Source: Rhodoferax sp.
Lineage (GTDB): Bacteria > Pseudomonadota > Gammaproteobacteria > Burkholderiales > Burkholderiaceae_C
Direction: 5' to 3'
Length of the DNA: 36,166 nt
Assembly: GCA_020048895.1 (NCBI GenBank)
Contig: JAIFLV010000107.1
Span: forward strand, 1 to 36,166
Numbering within the stretch: the first letter of the stretch is position 1; each line of letters starts with the position of its first letter. Positions 25,331 to 35,258 of the stretch are shown piece after piece. Below the pieces are notes generated by a model. It had not been told where the DNA came from. It was given only the letters and a program-made list of their open reading frames with translations, and made no database searches. The translations under genes and the position numbers were made by a program.

Positions 25331-26407
25331 TTAAAACAGATCGACCGCCCCGGTTTTGGGTTCATCCGCAAAAACCCCTTTTCGCACCAGATCGCCGTGG
25401 CTGAAAACCTGGTTGCGCCCATGGTGCTGGGCGTAATCCACCGCGTGCTCGCAACGCCCCAGCGTCGTATCAGGTGAGTCGTCCGGTGTCACACGGGTAA
25501 AGCCGGCGCAAGCAGTCACTTGCCCCACCTGCGGGAAATTGAATTTTTCCATGTTCGAGCGAAAACGCTCGAACGCGGCCACCACCAGCGCCTCATCCGG
25601 GCAGTGCATCAGCACGGCGAACTGGTCGCCGCCCAGCCGGTAAATGCGGTCGTAGGTACGAAAGGTATTGTTCATGATCCGCGCCACCAGCAGCAGAACC
25701 TCTTCGGCAATGAGGTGCCCGTTCTTGTCATTGAGGGCACCGAAATTGTCCACACTGACGGTCCCTAACCAATAGTTCGGCGGCACCCGATGGCGCCGCT
25801 CCTGACCCGGCGCCACGGGCGCCTGCGGTTCCCGGATGCCGTCCTGCGCGCCTTCGTCGAGCTCCTCCAGGACAGCGCTGTAAAAGGTGTCATCCAGCGC
25901 TTTGCGGTTAAGCAGGCCCGTCAACGCATCGCGATCGCTGTAGGCCAACAGGTTGTACATGTTGCGAAACACATGCAGCATCACATCGACGGTGTACTGC
26001 TGGTCCGCGCGCAGTGCAGCGCCTGAATGGACTTCCACCACGCCTTCATCTTCATTGCGCGAATCGGCAAACAGTGGCAAGTAGGTAATGCGTGGCCCGT
26101 CCTCGCCCGCCCAGGCCACCTCGACCGGTTCACGCTCGACGATGCACTGCAAACGATCTCGGTGGTCATCGAGCAGCCTCAGGGACTCAAAATCAACACG
26201 CAGCGGGTCCACCACCTTGCCTCCGCCCCTGGCGTCGAGTGACGCAATTTCCAGCCAGCGCTTGATACCCTCTTCGCTGAGGACGCGCACCATCACCACC
26301 CGTTCAATGGGTAGCAGGTCAATCAAGGCCTTCGACAGGGTCAGTTCCAGGTGGTCCCGATCCCGGTGATCGGTCATTTTCAGGAGGTGTTCGATGAGTG
26401 TAGGCAT
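25331..26407 (-). CDS. GGDEF-domain protein with degenerate GGDQF active site
   Basis: This 358-residue cytosolic protein has an N-terminal sensory-type domain (residues about 1-140, GAF-like by appearance) and a C-terminal GGDEF domain (about 157-335). The domain retains DALTGLLNRKAL and SVDNFGALNDKNGH, but the signature is GGDQF (residues 259-263), with the usual glutamate replaced by glutamine. The DxxGH...GD region is also changed (KNGHLIAEE). Five residues before it lies RTYD (250-253), a perfect RxxD allosteric site. It may bind c-di-GMP as an effector or have low cyclase activity. The start at 26405-26407 (MPTLIEHLL) is preferred; a GTG at 26431 behind an AAAGG site is an alternative. 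It lies 31 bases after hemY and probably ends the hem operon. Confidence 0.82.
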   Translation of the reverse strand: MPTLIEHLLKMTDHRDRDHLELTLSKALIDLLPIERVVMVRVLSEEGIKRWLEIASLDARGGGKVVDPLRVDFESLRLLDDHRDRLQCIVEREPVEVAWAGEDGPRITYLPLFADSRNEDEGVVEVHSGAALRADQQYTVDVMLHVFRNMYNLLAYSDRDALTGLLNRKALDDTFYSAVLEELDEGAQDGIREPQAPVAPGQERRHRVPPNYWLGTVSVDNFGALNDKNGHLIAEEVLLLVARIMNNTFRTYDRIYRLGGDQFAVLMHCPDEALVVAAFERFRSNMEKFNFPQVGQVTACAGFTRVTPDDSPDTTLGRCEHAVDYAQHHGRNQVFSHGDLVRKGVFADEPKTGAVDLF

Positions 26408-26438
26408 CTGGACATAATAGACCTGAAACACCCGTTCG

Positions 26439-27716
26439 TCACCTTTTCGCGGCCTCCCGATATGCCGCATTGGCGGCCTTTTCATCGCCATGCTGCTCAG
26501 CCATCCAGGCCATTGCACGCCACACATCACGCCGCAAGTCTGCGTCCTGCAACAAAGAGAGCGACTGCTTGAGCATCTGCTGCGCCTTGCCCCACAACTG
26601 CAGATGCATGCAGGCAATACCGGCGAGGTACTGCAATACCGGGTCGCGCGGTGAGGCAATTTGAGCCGCTTCAATGCGGGTTAACCAAGGCGCATCCGGA
26701 GCCGACCCCAACGTGGCAAATCCGGACTCCAGAGCGCGCACCAAGGCAATGCGTTGCTGCACCGAGAGTGCGTCGGGCCGCTTGGTCATCGCCTCCCACA
26801 CCGGCAGCAACCACAGCCGGGACAGGGTCACATCACCACCATGCGCCAGCAGGCGATTGGCAGCTTCGATGGCCACGTCGGGCAATATCTTTTCGGAAGC
26901 GTCCAGCGCGTCCCATGCGCGTTGAATTTGCGCAGGATCATGGGCACCGCGGATCAGTTCAATCGACAACCCGCGCGCAATGCTGGTGCCCGCCAGCTCG
27001 GAAAACGCCCGATGCTTGGTCAGCAAACGTGCGGTCTCCAGCGCCAGGCGCGACTTGCCTGCCAACCGCGCCGCCTTAAAACGCAAACGCAGCGCCACCG
27101 TACGGCGTGCCGCGCCCTGCGGCAGTTGGTCAAGCCACTGCATCGCTCCGGCGGCATCACGGTCATCAAATGCCCAACGCGCGCCACGCAATAACACACC
27201 ATCACGGGCATCATGCGCATCGCGGGTGGCTGCATTGTCCAGAGCGTGTTGGTAATGCTGGTCCCGCACCGCGCGGTCCTGCAGGGCATGGGCACTCTCT
27301 GCGGCCAGCAGGTGGGCCAGGGTGCGTAGCCGCCCGGCATGCGCCAAGGTGTCACCGCTGCGATGCAGAGCGTCTTCCAGGGCCACCACCAGTTCGGCTG
27401 TTTTGCGGGCCCGGACAAACCGGCCCGATACCAGGTGCGACAAGGCGTCGAGCAGGGCACTGACCATGGTGCGTTCCTGTTGCAGGCGTCTCCAGCTACG
27501 CGCCTGTGTGGGAATACGCAGCAACGCCGTCAGAGCACGCCACGCCAGATGAAGAACAACAAAGCACAGCCCCAACACCAGCAGAACCAGATTGAGTGAA
27601 AGGTCTACCCTATGCGGGTGCCAGTACAGGGTGACCGTGCCATGGTTGTTGCCGGCAAACAGCGCCAGCACGACCGCCACACCAAACAGAGCCATCAGCC
27701 ACAGCGCGGCCCGCAT
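26439..27716 (-). CDS. hemY: HemY-like membrane tetratricopeptide-repeat protein
   Basis: This 425-residue protein is the HemY found in the hemCDXY operon of proteobacteria; it is not the unrelated protoporphyrinogen oxidase HemY of Bacillus. Two N-terminal membrane helices (about residues 3-20 and 40-58) hold it at the inner membrane, and helical TPR-like repeats fill residues about 100-420. The family motif NNHGTVTLYWHPHRVDLSLNLVL is present. It is thought to organise late heme enzymes, but the exact role is not established. It starts two bases after the hemX stop codon and precedes the GGDEF gene by 31 bases. Confidence 0.9.
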   Translation of the reverse strand: MRAALWLMALFGVAVVLALFAGNNHGTVTLYWHPHRVDLSLNLVLLVLGLCFVVLHLAWRALTALLRIPTQARSWRRLQQERTMVSALLDALSHLVSGRFVRARKTAELVVALEDALHRSGDTLAHAGRLRTLAHLLAAESAHALQDRAVRDQHYQHALDNAATRDAHDARDGVLLRGARWAFDDRDAAGAMQWLDQLPQGAARRTVALRLRFKAARLAGKSRLALETARLLTKHRAFSELAGTSIARGLSIELIRGAHDPAQIQRAWDALDASEKILPDVAIEAANRLLAHGGDVTLSRLWLLPVWEAMTKRPDALSVQQRIALVRALESGFATLGSAPDAPWLTRIEAAQIASPRDPVLQYLAGIACMHLQLWGKAQQMLKQSLSLLQDADLRRDVWRAMAWMAEQHGDEKAANAAYREAAKR

Positions 27717-27718
27717 CG

Positions 27719-28762
27719 CTAGCGCCCGGACGCGGCCGTGGTCAACGCGGCCAGCGTTTCATCAATGCGTGGCATTTCCAGTGTTTTCATCTGGCTCTGC
27801 ACCTGCTGCAGCAGATTCGCAGTAGTTTGGGTCTTTCGGGAACCGGTATCGAAATACCGACTCAACATGACGGCAGCAGTGGCCAAATCAGAGCGTGCCG
27901 AATCGACCTGACGCGACAACAAACCGAGCCTGGCATTGAGCAGCTTAAGTTTCAGGTTCTCGCGCAAAAAGAACGACTGCTCGGGCGACAGCAACGCTGC
28001 CTCGGGCACTTCCACACGGCTGACGCGCACCAGGCCGCGCAACTCATCGCGCACTACCAAACCCATGCGCACCCACCAGGTGGCTACCGACTCGTCGGGT
28101 TTGCGTTTGAGTGGCTCACTCCCACGCACGCCAGATACGGCATTGGCCACCGTCAAATCATCGGCCAGCAACACCAGTTCGTCGAGTTTGACCAGCAAGG
28201 TGGGCGTGTCGGCCAACACGGTGGCCTTGATGCGCGCCACATCCCGGGCAATGGCACGCTGCAGCGGTGTCAAACGGGGTTGCGCTGCGCGGTTGATACG
28301 CAACTCCGCGCTCTTGAGCGCCGCCAGCAGGGGTTCGGCACTGCCCGTCAACTGCGACTGCTGTTGTGCCAGGCGAACCGCGGACTCAATGTCAACCACC
28401 AGATTTTCGTCCCGCGAGCGCGACAGGCTCTGCATCAGTTCCTCGAGCTGCGTGCGCTGCAAGGACACTTCTGCCAACCGCGCCTCGGTCACAGCCAATT
28501 TGGCCGCGGTCTCCATCGCAACCGCCTGCGCCTGCTTGGACTGCCCGGCGGCCTGGGTGGCCTGCGCGCTGGCTTCGGCGCTCTGTCGGGCGAGTTGTTC
28601 CTGAATGTTGCTGAGTTTCTGCCACAACATGCCACTGGTAACCAGACCCAACACGGCAACGACCGCCACCGCCCATTGCAGACCCTGCGCCAAACTGGAC
28701 GGAGCCGCAATAGTGACCGCTTCAGCCTGCGGCGCAGCGGGAAGGTCGTTCTCGGCGTTCAT
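27719..28762 (-). CDS. hemX: HemX, uroporphyrinogen-III C-methyltransferase-like membrane protein
   Basis: This 347-residue protein has one N-terminal membrane helix (about residues 30-50, WAVAVVAVLGLVTSGMLW) after a short cytoplasmic arm, then a coiled-coil-like helical region (LSNIQEQLARQSAEASAQATQAAG) and a domain ending VQSQMKTLEMPRIDETLAALTT. That is the HemX (PF04375) layout. Despite the old name, it has no recognisable methyltransferase motif and its function is unclear. The start ATG 28760-28762 overlaps the hemD stop in ATGA (28759-28762). It lies two bases from hemY. Confidence 0.9.
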   Translation of the reverse strand: MNAENDLPAAPQAEAVTIAAPSSLAQGLQWAVAVVAVLGLVTSGMLWQKLSNIQEQLARQSAEASAQATQAAGQSKQAQAVAMETAAKLAVTEARLAEVSLQRTQLEELMQSLSRSRDENLVVDIESAVRLAQQQSQLTGSAEPLLAALKSAELRINRAAQPRLTPLQRAIARDVARIKATVLADTPTLLVKLDELVLLADDLTVANAVSGVRGSEPLKRKPDESVATWWVRMGLVVRDELRGLVRVSRVEVPEAALLSPEQSFFLRENLKLKLLNARLGLLSRQVDSARSDLATAAVMLSRYFDTGSRKTQTTANLLQQVQSQMKTLEMPRIDETLAALTTAASGR

Positions 28763-29562
28763 TGCATGGATTCTATCGACGCCACCAGTGCCGCCGGGGT
28801 AGGACGTGACTCGCAAACAACAGAAAAACCGGCTGTTCGCGCAGCCTGGGCGATGCGGGGGTGGGTTGCTACTGCACGCGCCTGACTCCAGTCCTGCTGT
28901 GGCAGGGCAACCGCCAGATTGCCGATGGCCTCGGAACTGCTAAACAGCCACACGCTGCCATCCACCACCGCCTGTTGCGCCAAACCACGTTGCGCACCGT
29001 CCCACCGGGGTGCGCGGCGCTGGTACGCCACAACAAACTCCGCCACACCCCCCGCATTTAGAACCTGGTTGGCAAACCAGTCGCGTCCAGCGCCAGCGGA
29101 TCCCTCATCGCCCGCGCCGCCAGCACCGCGAACGACCAATAGGCGAAAACCTGCCCCGACACGGCTCGCAACCACGTGCCACAGCGCTTCGGAGTCAAAC
29201 TGGGGTGCGTCGCTGCCCGGTGCATCGATCCACAAGGGATCCGCCGCCACGCGCAACAGTGCCGCATGGGTTCCTGGCCCGGTGGCAAATGCTCTTGTTT
29301 TGATAGCTGCTTGCGCATTGAATACGGGCGTTTCAGACGGTTTTAATGCAAAAAAGTGGGCGACCGCATTGCCACTGACAAACATGACCGCATCAAAACT
29401 GCCAAGTCGCGCCCATGCGCCCTGAACCGGCCCAGCGTCGAATGCAGGCGCCATCTCGATCAGCGGCAGGGCACACGCCTCCAGGCCGGCCTGCCTCAGT
29501 TCCTCGACCCATTTGGAAGCTTCAGGCTCGGGTCGCGTCACGATGACCCGCACCACCTTCAC
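28759..29562 (-). CDS. hemD: Uroporphyrinogen-III synthase
   Basis: HemD closes and inverts ring D of hydroxymethylbilane to give uroporphyrinogen III. The 267-residue protein has [22 protein letters not shown] (N-terminus), [12 protein letters not shown] (about 60-71), [11 protein letters not shown], and [15 protein letters not shown]. The family is weakly conserved, so position between hemC and hemX supports the call. The start is GTG at 29560-29562, which overlaps the hemC stop in GTGA (29559-29562). Residues about 73-91, between the HFF helix and the ATGPGT loop, are encoded by a copy of the interspersed repeat ([17 protein letters not shown]). In related HemD proteins this spot is variable, so activity may survive; this is untested. 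Confidence 0.93.
   Translation of the reverse strand: MKVVRVIVTRPEPEASKWVEELRQAGLEACALPLIEMAPAFDAGPVQGAWARLGSFDAVMFVSGNAVAHFFALKPSETPVFNAQAAIKTRAFATGPGTHAALLRVAADPLWIDAPGSDAPQFDSEALWHVVASRVGAGFRLLVVRGAGGAGDEGSAGAGRDWFANQVLNAGGVAEFVVAYQRRAPRWDGAQRGLAQQAVVDGSVWLFSSSEAIGNLAVALPQQDWSQARAVATHPRIAQAARTAGFSVVCESRPTPAALVASIESMQ
29291..29346 (-). repeat. Interspersed ~56-base repeat, copy inside hemD
   Basis: The minus strand reads TTAAAACCGTCTGAAACGCC, then a variable segment, then GCGCAAGCAGCTATCAAAAC and AAGAGC. It aligns without gaps to the sppA copy (about 40 of 56 bases) and shares the AAGCAGCTAT core with the era and fabH-fabD candidates. Its right arm matches, from memory, a repeat core common in Comamonadaceae intergenic DNA. 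Confidence 0.7.
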
Positions 29563-30488
29563 CCCGCGATACGAGCCTGTGCCTGCACGCCCTGCTGCAA
29601 TTGCCGGGCAACCGATTCACCCAGCTGCACCGCCTGCGCGGTTTCTGTCACGTTTGCTACCGCATGGGCAGTCACCAACGGGAGCAAGCCCTCGGGGTCA
29701 CCCCACGTCGCATCAATGGTCAGCGCATTGCCGGCGAGCGTGGCATGCGCCGCCAACGGCATGGAGCAACTACCTCCCATGACACGGCTGACGGCTCGCT
29801 CTGCCGACACCGCCAGCCAGGTCGGCTGGTGGGTTAACGTCGCCAAAACCTCCTGCACCTCGGTGCGGCTTGAGCGTATCTCAATGCCCAGAGCGCCCTG
29901 CCCCGCTGCTGGCAACATCTGCCGTGGATCAAAGATGGAGCGAATGCGCTCCTCCAAACCCAGACGCTTCAAGCCAGCGGCCGCCAGCACAATGCCGTCG
30001 TACTGTCCGTCGTCGAGCTTCTTGAGGCGCGTATCGAGATTGCCACGCAAGGCTTCAATCTTCAAATCGGGGCGCAGCGCTCTGAGCAACGCCATGCGGC
30101 GCAAGCTCGAGGTGCCAACCACTGCACCCTGCGGCAAGTCTTCCAGAGTGGCATAGCGGCTGGAAACCCAGGCGTCGCGCGGGTCTTCTCGCTCCATGAC
30201 ACACGCCAGGCTGAAACCCACGGGTAACTCCATGGGCACATCTTTCAGCGAGTGCACCGCCAGGTCGGCCGCGCCTTCTTCCAGCGCAACTTCCAGTTCC
30301 TTGACAAACAAACCCTTGCCACCAACCTTGCTCAGAGAGCGATCCAGAATCTGGTCACCCTTGGTCGTCATGCCCAACAGGGTCACTGTATGGCCCATTT
30401 CTTGCAGGATGGATTGAACGTGTTGTGCCTGCCACATGGCAAGCCGACTTTCCCGTGTGGCGATTGTTAAATTGAGCAAAGCTGTCAC
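29559..30488 (-). CDS. hemC: Hydroxymethylbilane synthase (porphobilinogen deaminase)
   Basis: HemC joins four porphobilinogen units into hydroxymethylbilane on a dipyrromethane cofactor. The 309-residue product has [20 protein letters not shown] at the N-terminus, [37 protein letters not shown], and [13 protein letters not shown], whose cysteine holds the cofactor. The start chosen is the GTG at 30486-30488 ([14 protein letters not shown]), close to where relatives begin. In-frame ATG codons at 30537-30539 and 30552-30554 would add 17 and 22 residues; the latter follows an AAGGAGG sequence by only two bases, too close to be a normal ribosome binding site. It opens the hemCDXY operon and is divergent from ppc. 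Confidence 0.93.
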   Translation of the reverse strand: MTALLNLTIATRESRLAMWQAQHVQSILQEMGHTVTLLGMTTKGDQILDRSLSKVGGKGLFVKELEVALEEGAADLAVHSLKDVPMELPVGFSLACVMEREDPRDAWVSSRYATLEDLPQGAVVGTSSLRRMALLRALRPDLKIEALRGNLDTRLKKLDDGQYDGIVLAAAGLKRLGLEERIRSIFDPRQMLPAAGQGALGIEIRSSRTEVQEVLATLTHQPTWLAVSAERAVSRVMGGSCSMPLAAHATLAGNALTIDATWGDPEGLLPLVTAHAVANVTETAQAVQLGESVARQLQQGVQAQARIAG

Positions 30489-30581
30489 CTGTGTGTAGTA
30501 ACCCGTTGGTAAACGAAAACGTGTCTTCGATGCTAGCATGGCCTTGACCGCCATTGCCTCCTTACTTTTGATGCCAAAGCC

Positions 30582-33404
30582 ATGAAAAATGCACCTGAGC
30601 CAACCCTGGCGCAACGTACCCGGGCCAATGACAAACCGCTGGTGGAAGACATTCGCCTCTTGGGTCGACTGCTGGGCGACGTCATTCGCGAGCAGGAAGG
30701 TCAAAGCGCCTTTGACCTGATCGAAAACATTCGCACGCTGTCGGTGGCGTTTCGCAGGCATGCGGACCACGCGGCAGACCAGTCGTTGAAGAAACTGCTC
30801 AAAGGGCTCAGTGGCGACCAGACCGTGAGCGTGATTCGTGCCTTCACCTATTTCAGCCACCTGGCCAATCTGGCCGAAGACCGCCACCACATCCGCCGCC
30901 GCGCTGTACACGAACGCGCGGGTGACACCCAGGAGGGCAGCCTGGAGGTGGCGATGTCGCGCCTGCGCTGGGCTGGCATCACGGCCAAGACCATCTCCAA
31001 CACCTTGTCCCACAGCTATGTATCGCCCGTGCTGACTGCGCACCCGACTGAAGTGCAGCGCAAAAGCATTCTGGACGCCGAGCGCAGCATCGCAAGCCTA
31101 TTGGTCGAGCGCGATGAAATCAGGCTGCGCGGTGCGGCTTTCGACAGCAAAAAGGACACCCTGACCCCACGCGAGCTTGCCGCCAACGAAGCACAGATGC
31201 GCGCGCGCGTGATGCAGCTCTGGCAAACGCGCCTGCTGCGTTACAGCAAGTTGACAGTGGCCGACGAGGTGGAAAACGCCCTGAGTTATTACGAGTCCAC
31301 CTTTCTCCATGAAATTCCCAAGCTGTATGCCAATCTGGAGCAACTGCTGGGCCAGCAACCGGTGCATAGTTTTTTGCGCATGGGGCAATGGATTGGCGGG
31401 GACCGCGACGGCAACCCCAATGTCAGCGCAGAGACACTGGACTATGCACTGCGCCGGCAGGCCGAAGTGGCGCTGCGGCATTACCTGACTGAAGTGCACT
31501 ATCTTGGCAGTGAATTGTCGGTGTCGGCCATGCTGGTCGACTGCACGCCGGCCATGAAGGCGCTGGCGCAGAGTTCGCCCGACCAGAACGCGCACCGCAT
31601 GGATGAACCCTATCGCCGCGCACTCACGGGAATTTACGCCCGGCTGGCAGCCACTCTGAAGGAACTGACTGGCACCGAGGCCGCGCGGCACGCCGTGGCG
31701 CCGCAGAACGCCTACCGCCTCGCCGCCGACTTTGTTACCGACCTGCGCACCATTGAGGCATCGCTGCAGGCACATCACGGCAGTGCGTTGACGCCGCAAC
31801 GCCTGCACCCGTTGATCCGTGCGGTCGAAGTATTTGGCTTTCATCTGGCCACGGTCGATCTGCGCCAAAGTTCCGACAAACATGAGGAAGTCGTAGCCGA
31901 ACTGTTGGCCACGGCGCGCATCGAGATCGACTATTGCGCGCTCGACGAAGCCTCCAAACGCACCGTCCTGCTGCGTCTGCTCAACGATGCCCGTCCCTTG
32001 CGTGTACATGTTGGCCAATACTCGGCGCACACCGTGGCAGAGTTGGCGATATTTGAAAAGGCAAAGGTGATGCGGGAGCGGTTCGGAGCCAACGCCATCC
32101 GCCACTACATCATCAGCCACACCGAGACCGTGAGCGATCTGCTTGAAGTATTGCTGCTGCAAAAAGAAGTGGGGCTGCTGCAAAAAACGCTCGACGATCA
32201 GGCACACCATGATTTGATCGTGGTGCCTCTGTTCGAAACCATTGAAGACTTGCGCAACGCAGCGCCCATCATGCAGGAGTTCTATGCCCTGCCCGGTGTG
32301 GCAGCCATGGTGCAGCGCAGTGGTGGCGAACAGGACATCATGCTGGGCTACTCAGACAGCAACAAGGATGGCGGCATCTTCACCAGTAACTGGGAGCTGT
32401 ACCGCGCTGAGATTGCATTGGTCGAACTGTTTGATGCCCTGGCTGCATCGCATCAGATCAGTCTGCGCATGTTCCATGGCCGTGGTGGCACGGTGGGACG
32501 CGGAGGCGGCCCCAGCTACGAGGCCATCCTTGCCCAGCCTCCCGGCACCGTGCGCGGCCAGATCCGCCTCACCGAGCAGGGTGAAGTGATCGGCTCCAAA
32601 TACGCCAACCCGGAGATTGGCCGACGCAACCTGGAGACGCTGGTCGCCGCCACACTGGAGGCGACCCTGTTGCAACCCACCAAACAAGCCACTTCAGCGT
32701 TTCTGGAAGCGGCGCAGGAACTCTCTACATTCAGCATGGAAGCCTACCGGGCGCTGGTGTATGAGACCCCGGGGTTCACCGAGTACTTCTTCGGCTCCAC
32801 GCCCATCCGCGAAATTGCCGAGCTCAATATCGGCTCGCGCCCAGCCTCACGCAAGGCAAACCAACGCATCGAAGACTTGCGTGCCATCCCCTGGGGGTTC
32901 AGCTGGGGCCAGTGCCGCTTGACGCTGCCGGGCTGGTTCGGTTTTGGCTCGGCGGTGCAGGCCTTCATCCACGCGGGCGGTGTGGCCCAGGAAAAGGAAC
33001 GCACGGCACTGCTGCAAAAAATGGTCCGCCAATGGCCGTTTTTCAAAACATTGCTATCCAACATGGACATGGTGATGGCCAAGAGCGACCTGGCACTGGC
33101 GTCACGCTACGCCGAACTGGTGGGCAACGCACGACTGCGCAAGAAGATCTTTTCAGCGATCGAGTCCGAGTGGCACGCCACGGCGAAAGCGTTGTCGCTC
33201 ATCACCGGTGAAAAGAACCGCCTGGCCAACAACTTCGCCCTGCAGCGCTCCATTCGCCACCGGTTCCCCTACATCGACCCGTTGCACCATTTGCAAGTGG
33301 AACTGGTGCGTCGCTACCGCGAAGGGCAAGCCGATGAACGGGTGCAACGCGGCATCCATATTTCCATCAATGGTATTTCTGCCGGTTTGCGCAACACGGG
33401 CTAA
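30582..33404 (+). CDS. ppc: Phosphoenolpyruvate carboxylase
   Basis: Ppc carboxylates phosphoenolpyruvate to oxaloacetate, replenishing the TCA cycle. The 940-residue protein has catalytic H154 in [23 protein letters not shown], the [18 protein letters not shown] loop, [12 protein letters not shown] and the C-terminal [11 protein letters not shown], which is the universal ending. It is about 57 residues longer than the E. coli enzyme, mostly at the N-terminus and internal loops. The ATG at 30582-30584 follows hemC divergently by 93 bases. A possible plus-strand promoter (TTGACC 30544-30549, 17-base gap, TTTGAT) is weak. It converges on the AlgR gene with a 16-base gap and no visible terminator. 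Confidence 0.97.
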   Translation: MKNAPEPTLAQRTRANDKPLVEDIRLLGRLLGDVIREQEGQSAFDLIENIRTLSVAFRRHADHAADQSLKKLLKGLSGDQTVSVIRAFTYFSHLANLAEDRHHIRRRAVHERAGDTQEGSLEVAMSRLRWAGITAKTISNTLSHSYVSPVLTAHPTEVQRKSILDAERSIASLLVERDEIRLRGAAFDSKKDTLTPRELAANEAQMRARVMQLWQTRLLRYSKLTVADEVENALSYYESTFLHEIPKLYANLEQLLGQQPVHSFLRMGQWIGGDRDGNPNVSAETLDYALRRQAEVALRHYLTEVHYLGSELSVSAMLVDCTPAMKALAQSSPDQNAHRMDEPYRRALTGIYARLAATLKELTGTEAARHAVAPQNAYRLAADFVTDLRTIEASLQAHHGSALTPQRLHPLIRAVEVFGFHLATVDLRQSSDKHEEVVAELLATARIEIDYCALDEASKRTVLLRLLNDARPLRVHVGQYSAHTVAELAIFEKAKVMRERFGANAIRHYIISHTETVSDLLEVLLLQKEVGLLQKTLDDQAHHDLIVVPLFETIEDLRNAAPIMQEFYALPGVAAMVQRSGGEQDIMLGYSDSNKDGGIFTSNWELYRAEIALVELFDALAASHQISLRMFHGRGGTVGRGGGPSYEAILAQPPGTVRGQIRLTEQGEVIGSKYANPEIGRRNLETLVAATLEATLLQPTKQATSAFLEAAQELSTFSMEAYRALVYETPGFTEYFFGSTPIREIAELNIGSRPASRKANQRIEDLRAIPWGFSWGQCRLTLPGWFGFGSAVQAFIHAGGVAQEKERTALLQKMVRQWPFFKTLLSNMDMVMAKSDLALASRYAELVGNARLRKKIFSAIESEWHATAKALSLITGEKNRLANNFALQRSIRHRFPYIDPLHHLQVELVRRYREGQADERVQRGIHISINGISAGLRNTG

Positions 33405-33420
33405 TCTTGAAACGCTTGCT

Positions 33421-34188
33421 CTATCTCGAAAGTAGTTCCCGCACGGCGGCGAGTTGACGGCGTGACACCGCGATCACTTCATCGAGCCCATTCAGGCGCA
33501 CGGCCCAGCCGGCTCCCTCATCCGGGTCTATATGGTTCTCCAACGCACGCATGGCAGCGCGCGCCACTAACGCATTGCGATGCACGCGCATGAACTGTTG
33601 CGCAAACCGCTCCTCGAGTTCATTCAGTGAGGCGTCCAGAATGTAGCTACGCACTGCGGTGCGCACCGTGACGTACTTCAACTCCGCCTTGAAGTACAGC
33701 ACCTCGCGCACCGGCACGCGCTCGGTGCGACCCCGGTCCTGGATAACCACCACATCGTCAGCCGCATTCAGCGCAGCGTTGTCGCCGCGTGCCAACAGGT
33801 AGCGCTCGGCCTTTTGCAGAGCCACTTGCAGGCGCTCCAGCCGCACCGGTTTGGTCAGATAGTCCACCGCTTCAAGTTCAAAGGCCTGCACTGCGTGTTC
33901 GGCGTGTGCGGTGACAAAGATCAGCGCCGGCACCACGGGCAACTCCGAAATGGCCCGGCCCAACGTGATGCCGTCGGCACCCGGCATGTGAATATCCAGC
34001 AACGCAACATCTGCGCCCTGGGCTCGCATGGCCTCCATCGCCTGCACCGCATTGCCGGCCTCACCCACCACCACCGCACCGGGTGAACGGCAGTCACCCA
34101 GCAGGGTTCGCAAACGCGCGCGCGCAAGGGTTTCGTCGTCGACCAGCAGAACTCGCAATGTTCGTGGTGCAGCCACTGGTGTGTTCAT
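33421..34188 (-). CDS. algR: LytTR-family response regulator (AlgR-like)
   Basis: This 255-residue DNA-binding response regulator has a receiver domain (residues about 10-130) with acidic D17 and D18, phosphoacceptor D65 in ALLDIHMPG, T93 and K112 (YLTKPV). A LytTR DNA-binding domain follows (about 155-250, VPVREVLYFKAELKYVTVRT through ELEERFAQQFMRVHRNALVARAAM). The best match is AlgR, which with AlgZ controls surface and virulence genes in Pseudomonas and is near argH and hemC there too. The name is by analogy. The start ATG overlaps the kinase stop in ATGA (34185-34188), so the pair is translationally coupled. Regulation targets cannot be read from this window. Confidence 0.85.
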   Translation of the reverse strand: MNTPVAAPRTLRVLLVDDETLARARLRTLLGDCRSPGAVVVGEAGNAVQAMEAMRAQGADVALLDIHMPGADGITLGRAISELPVVPALIFVTAHAEHAVQAFELEAVDYLTKPVRLERLQVALQKAERYLLARGDNAALNAADDVVVIQDRGRTERVPVREVLYFKAELKYVTVRTAVRSYILDASLNELEERFAQQFMRVHRNALVARAAMRALENHIDPDEGAGWAVRLNGLDEVIAVSRRQLAAVRELLSR

Positions 34189-35243
34189 AACGGCACCTCA
34201 ATGCGCACTTGATAAAGTCCATCCTTGAGCCCACTGCGAAATTGACCCTGCACGTCATGCAGCAACGCAAGACGCTCACGCACATTGCGCTGCGCCAAAC
34301 CCAGGCCTTGCACACCCTGCCCCGCCGGAACCGTATTGGTCACCTTGATCACCACCACCGAGCTGCGGCATTGCGTGGAAATACGAATATCGGCCCCCGA
34401 TGGGCTTGGCTCCACACCGTGCACCACCGCGTTTTCAACCAGCGGTTGCAGCAACAGTGGCGGCAGGCGGGCATGGTCCCCGGCCGGGTCCAGGGCCCAC
34501 TGCACACGCAGGCGCTCGCCAAATCGCACCTGCTCAATCGCCAGGTAACGCTTGGCCAAGGTGATCTCTTCAGCCAGACTGACCGAATCCGCCGGATCCA
34601 TCAGCACCTGGCGAAACAAGTCACTCAAATCTTCCAGCAGGGCCTCTGCCTTGGCGGGCTCAGCCCGCACCAGTGCAATTGCGCTGTTGAGCGTGTTAAA
34701 CAAAAAATGCGGACGAATACGCGACTGCAACTCAGCCAACCGCGCGGAGGTGTCTGCCGGCAGTCGCCCCTTGGCGCGCATGACCAGGGCCGCCACCAAC
34801 ACCGCCGACAACAGCGCGCCACTCAAGGCGCTCGCAACCCACGGCGCATTCACCAGCAACCCCGCTACCGCCAGTACACCACAGCCGTACAAACCCGCCA
34901 CAGCGCCCAACCCCATCGCGAGGCTATATTGCACCGCAGGCAGCCAGCGCGCCAGCAACCGCTTGAGCGCACAGGCGCAGAGCAGCCAGGCCAGCGTGGC
35001 GGGCAATGCCCCGCCGGTGACCAAGGCCACACGCTCCACCCAATCCATCCAGCCCGCCGCAGCATAGACCATCATCACTGCCAGCACCAGCTCGACAAAC
35101 AGCACTGCCCGCAGCACCACCCCCAGCTGGCAAGCGTCAAACACCAGCACGGGTGCCGCTGCCCGCTGGGCCCCCTCGCGGGTCAGCTCCTGGAACGCCG
35201 ATAATATTTGGGTGTCTTGCATGCATCCGGATTTTGACTCCAT
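34185..35243 (-). CDS. algZ: LytS-family sensor histidine kinase (AlgZ-like)
   Basis: This 352-residue inner-membrane kinase has four predicted membrane helices (about residues 40-62, 72-92, 105-130 and 133-156) and a cytoplasmic His_kinase/LytS domain with the phosphorylated H179 in [25 protein letters not shown] (N box) and [13 protein letters not shown] (G box). The ATG at 35241-35243 ([10 protein letters not shown]) is used; an internal ATG at 35220-35222 ([10 protein letters not shown]) is equally possible. The kinase is followed with overlap by its response regulator and is divergent from argH, leaving a gap of only 15 bases (or 36 with the internal start). The arrangement argH-algZ-algR-hemC is known from Pseudomonas; here ppc separates algR from hemC. 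Confidence 0.85.
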   Translation of the reverse strand: MESKSGCMQDTQILSAFQELTREGAQRAAAPVLVFDACQLGVVLRAVLFVELVLAVMMVYAAAGWMDWVERVALVTGGALPATLAWLLCACALKRLLARWLPAVQYSLAMGLGAVAGLYGCGVLAVAGLLVNAPWVASALSGALLSAVLVAALVMRAKGRLPADTSARLAELQSRIRPHFLFNTLNSAIALVRAEPAKAEALLEDLSDLFRQVLMDPADSVSLAEEITLAKRYLAIEQVRFGERLRVQWALDPAGDHARLPPLLLQPLVENAVVHGVEPSPSGADIRISTQCRSSVVVIKVTNTVPAGQGVQGLGLAQRNVRERLALLHDVQGQFRSGLKDGLYQVRIEVPL

Positions 35244-35258
35244 TTAACCAACAGCCCC

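Noticed and set aside
26408..26674. N-terminal extension of the GGDEF protein overlapping hemY
   Set aside because: The residues are cysteine- and arginine-rich antisense-like sequence from the hemY coding region; the start at 26407 is more natural.
29559..31043. Extended hemC starting inside ppc (494 residues)
   Set aside because: The extra residues are the antisense of ppc and have no family similarity; hemC proper starts near the ppc-hemC gap.
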